Positions 33,013 to 35,041 of a DNA stretch of 35,041 nucleotides are shown piece after piece; positions within the stretch are counted from its first letter, which is position 1; each line of letters starts with the position of its first letter. Made by a program: the position numbers and the translations under genes. This DNA comes from Nitrosomonas oligotropha. GTDB taxonomy: Bacteria; Pseudomonadota; Gammaproteobacteria; Burkholderiales; Nitrosomonadaceae. The notes under the pieces are model-generated. The model ran no database searches and was not told the origin of the DNA. It saw only the letters and a program-made list of their open reading frames with translations. The DNA is taken from assembly GCF_900106555.1 (NCBI RefSeq), contig NZ_FNOE01000029.1:1-35041 (forward strand), read 5' to 3'.

Positions 33013-34945
33013 TCAGCCATTCTTTCCCGGTTCTGTGATTTCTTGCAACCACTGATGCGGACGATAATTTTTAGCTTCACTATATTTGCTAACGATTTCT
33101 TTTGCTTGGCGTTGCTCATCTGGCCCTACATTTACCAAATTAGCAAGCGCAGCTCGCACCGCCTCCTCAGGAGAATCCATACTAGAACCCTCTAGCATTT
33201 TAAGCCAAATCTCGTAGGCCTCGTCTGGTTGCTTATTGCTAATCTTTGCAATACTTTCGAGTAGATCATGAGTGTTATATTCTTCCTCAGCAAAAGGAGC
33301 GATTTTCAGCAATAAATTTTTATTTTCTTCATTTACTTCGTCCACAAAAACTGACCAATCGCATAATTTTGATGCCAGTTTTCTTCCTTCGCGGGCACTC
33401 AGGTCAATAACACCCAAGAGGCGTGGCCATAATTCAAAAACCTTCGTATGAAGATTTTTATCTTTCCGCTGTGTCCAGATGAACCAAATTAGTTGGCTTA
33501 GCTCCTCATACTTTCTGCGAACAAGTAATTGATGAATCATGCTGGACTCATCTACTAATTTCTCATAGTTATTGATATATGCAATTGCAATATTTTGAAT
33601 GAGTGCCTTGTCAACGCGATCTCGAAGATTATCATCGTCCAGCGCTCGAATAATATGACCATTAACTTTCAGAAAATGATAAATTTTTTTATACACTATG
33701 TTCACATAGGCAAAGCCACTCATAGCACAGAGCCATTTCTGGTAATTTTGTTGATCGAAGATGTTGTCGAGATTTGCTAATACCCATTCATTCGACATAT
33801 ACAAAAAATTAGGCAGGTAGTTAGCAACAAGAGTTATAAACTCATACTCACCCATTTCTGCTCGTACTAACTCTTTACTATAAATAGGCTCAAAGTGAGT
33901 CCATATCGCTGAATAGCTTCCGCTTTGCTTATTTGCCAAACGGCAAGACCGCAACGTGAGATTAATAAGTGCTTCAAGACATTGCCCGCGAGGACTATTG
34001 ATCGCTATAGATACAGCATCGCTATTAACTTTAAATGCTTCTCCTTTTTGCTTTTCCAATAGTGGAAGAATTACTTCTTCAGCTTGATTCATATACTTCT
34101 CATTGAAGGCATGCTCATCGGATTTAGTACCGGCCTCGATCAATCTTCCGATGCTAGCGACAATCCGATGCCTACTTGCCACAAAAGAATCGTTCCCCTC
34201 TGCATTTTCTGGAACCCAGAATCGATCTTGCTTAACAATACCCTGACAAAATTCAAACAGAGAATGCCAAACCTCATCCCAAGGCAATGGAACCATTTCA
34301 GACCATAATTCTCGGTATGCTTCAATTAATTCATGAATAAAGGACAAATCACCGTCATAAAATTTATGTAACTGGTTGTGAAAACGAAGTGGTTCTGCCT
34401 TTACTATCTGGCGCAATGTCATTGCAAGACCATCGAGGCTAGGCTCATTAAATCTTATGGATGGTTTATAAGTCACCCGATAAGCCTCAAGCTGTCTAAC
34501 TAAATCACCGACACTCAATGAAAGCAGCTCTTCTTCGCTAAAAGGTGATTTGTGAACTACCCACCCGTAGGTGGTGTAATTAGAGAAATCCGGAAGTTCT
34601 GGTTCTCCACCAACGATTTCTAAGTATCGTTGATAAGTTTGAGTAATGTCATTATCATAATCTTTAATGGCAGATAACCAAATTAATTGTTGATAAGCAG
34701 TTGAACCATCTTTTTTTGTCCAGTTTCGTCAATTATGGCGAGACTCTTGATTGCTTCTAGAATTCGAGATTTTTGCTCAAGACGAAATTTGCTATAGTGA
34801 TTTTTCAATAAATGCCATAACTCATGGCGAAAATTATCATTCAAGTGATCTATATTGATGTGATCGACATAGGCACTCAGGTATTGGAATTGCTGGTCAA
34901 TTGCATATAAAGCAATGCGACCAATTGTTTTGAAGGGACTCCTAG
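33013..34945 (-). pseudogene. Large helical-repeat protein (STAND/Avs-like C-terminal region), cut by the IS and frameshifted
   Basis: The minus frame ends at 33013 and can be followed to the IS edge at 34945, about 640 codons, with one frameshift at a run of seven T (34711-34717). Restoring one base joins both parts (...DETGQKK to DGSTAYQQ...). The 501-codon frame that opens with TTG at 34518 is therefore only a fragment. The protein is rich in helices. Blocks such as LSVGDLVRQLEAY, EPSLDGLAMTLRQIV and the following PLPWDEVWHSLFEF resemble a family of very large ATP-binding STAND (Avs-type) defence proteins at their repeat-rich sensor end. This likeness is from memory and unproven. The N-terminal NTPase and effector lie beyond the IS or are lost. 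The region is AT-rich, suggesting acquisition. Confidence 0.5.
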
Positions 34946-34968
34946 CTGTAAGAATTCCTAGCGTTGTT

Positions 34969-34992
34969 TACAGTATTCAGGAGAATACTGTA
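34969..34992 (+). promoter_or_regulatory. Hairpin over the transposase ribosome-binding site, right copy
   Basis: Identical in structure to the left copy: arms TACAGTATTC / GAATACTGTA, loop AGGA, and one base (G) before the ATG. Conservation in both diverged copies supports function. Confidence 0.6.
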
Positions 34993-34993
34993 G

Positions 34994-35041
34994 ATGAACA
35001 TACACAAACGCACTCGCTTAACATTATTGGATCGTCAGGAA
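34994..35041 (+). CDS. IS481-like transposase, first 16 codons (cut by window edge)
   Basis: The frame begins MNIHKRTRLTLLDRQ, identical in protein to the left copy. Only the N-terminal tail is visible, so nothing can be said about activity. The identity follows from the left copy. Confidence 0.85.
   Translation, partial: MNIHKRTRLTLLDRQE

Larger units (their letters stand above)
34947..35041 (+). mobile_element. IS481-like insertion sequence, right copy (partial)
   Basis: This is the second copy of the element at 1-362, in opposite orientation, starting TGTAAGAATTCC and running off the right edge. It is joined directly to the disrupted large gene. Three substitutions separate it from the left copy; two are synonymous in the transposase and one is just before the ATG. 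Confidence 0.85.

Noticed and set aside
33013..34518. Complete 501-residue protein with a TTG start
   Set aside because: The frame continues upstream of the TTG without a stop for about 65 codons and then, past the homopolymer indel, to the IS. It is a fragment.
1..35041. CRISPR arrays, tRNA or rRNA genes
   Set aside because: No regularly spaced long repeats, no cloverleaf-like sequences ending in CCA and no rRNA-like sequence were recognised on either strand. A covariance-model scan would be decisive.

Overview
The window looks like a chromosomal segment of a betaproteobacterium, probably of the Nitrosomonadales (Nitrosomonas-like). The support is the rimP-nusA-infB-rbfA-truB translation operon in betaproteobacterial order, three PEP-CTERM exported proteins, a BCAM0308-family protein, and moderate GC content. 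The genus is an inference from gene content, not a measurement.

Both ends lie inside copies of one IS481-like element, in inverted orientation with both transposases reading out of the window. The segment is therefore probably bounded by assembly breaks at this repeat. The left copy (1-362) cuts a membrane/coiled-coil gene. The right copy (from 34947) cuts the 5' side of a very large helical-repeat gene that resembles the C-terminal part of a STAND/Avs-type defence NTPase and also carries a homopolymer frameshift.

Layout: 366-1650 holds the IS-cut gene, a decayed Phd/PIN toxin-antitoxin locus and a further eroded reading frame. 1872-5006 holds a PEP-CTERM gene and, convergent to it, an operon of one PEP-CTERM gene plus three tandem phage-tail-collar (microcystin-dependent-protein-like) paralogs. 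5286-7321 encodes HoxY and HoxH, the hydrogenase dimer of a group 3d-like [NiFe] enzyme, without the diaphorase genes beside it. 7318-8488 is an accessory patch with a 23-codon ORF and two uncharacterised genes that each carry a HEPN-like RX4-5H motif. 8658-10489 (minus) is a nemA-blc-DUF2905 operon. 10490-11020 holds a 22-bp palindrome, four TGTGAA repeats at exact 11-bp spacing, and a small membrane-protein gene with a strong terminator. 11049-14029 (minus) encodes an MBL-fold hydrolase and acetyl-CoA synthetase. 14305-20372 is the translation/transcription core operon, preceded by a terminator-like leader hairpin. 20720-21304 is a third PEP-CTERM gene.

22205-29038 reads as a stress locus: a phosphoribosyltransferase (minus), then archease-RtcB (RNA repair ligase pair), a short ribosome hibernation factor, a BCAM0308 zinc-ribbon protein, a CBS-pair protein and a Lon protease. 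It is followed by a small HTH-like protein, a DUF2934 protein, a zinc alcohol dehydrogenase and a membrane acyltransferase.

The items most worth a second look are the phased TGTGAA array, the PEP-CTERM/collar-trio operon, the RNA-repair/hibernation/proteolysis cluster, the hoxYH pair without hoxFU, and the IS with a hairpin over its ribosome-binding site. No rRNA, tRNA or CRISPR array was seen.
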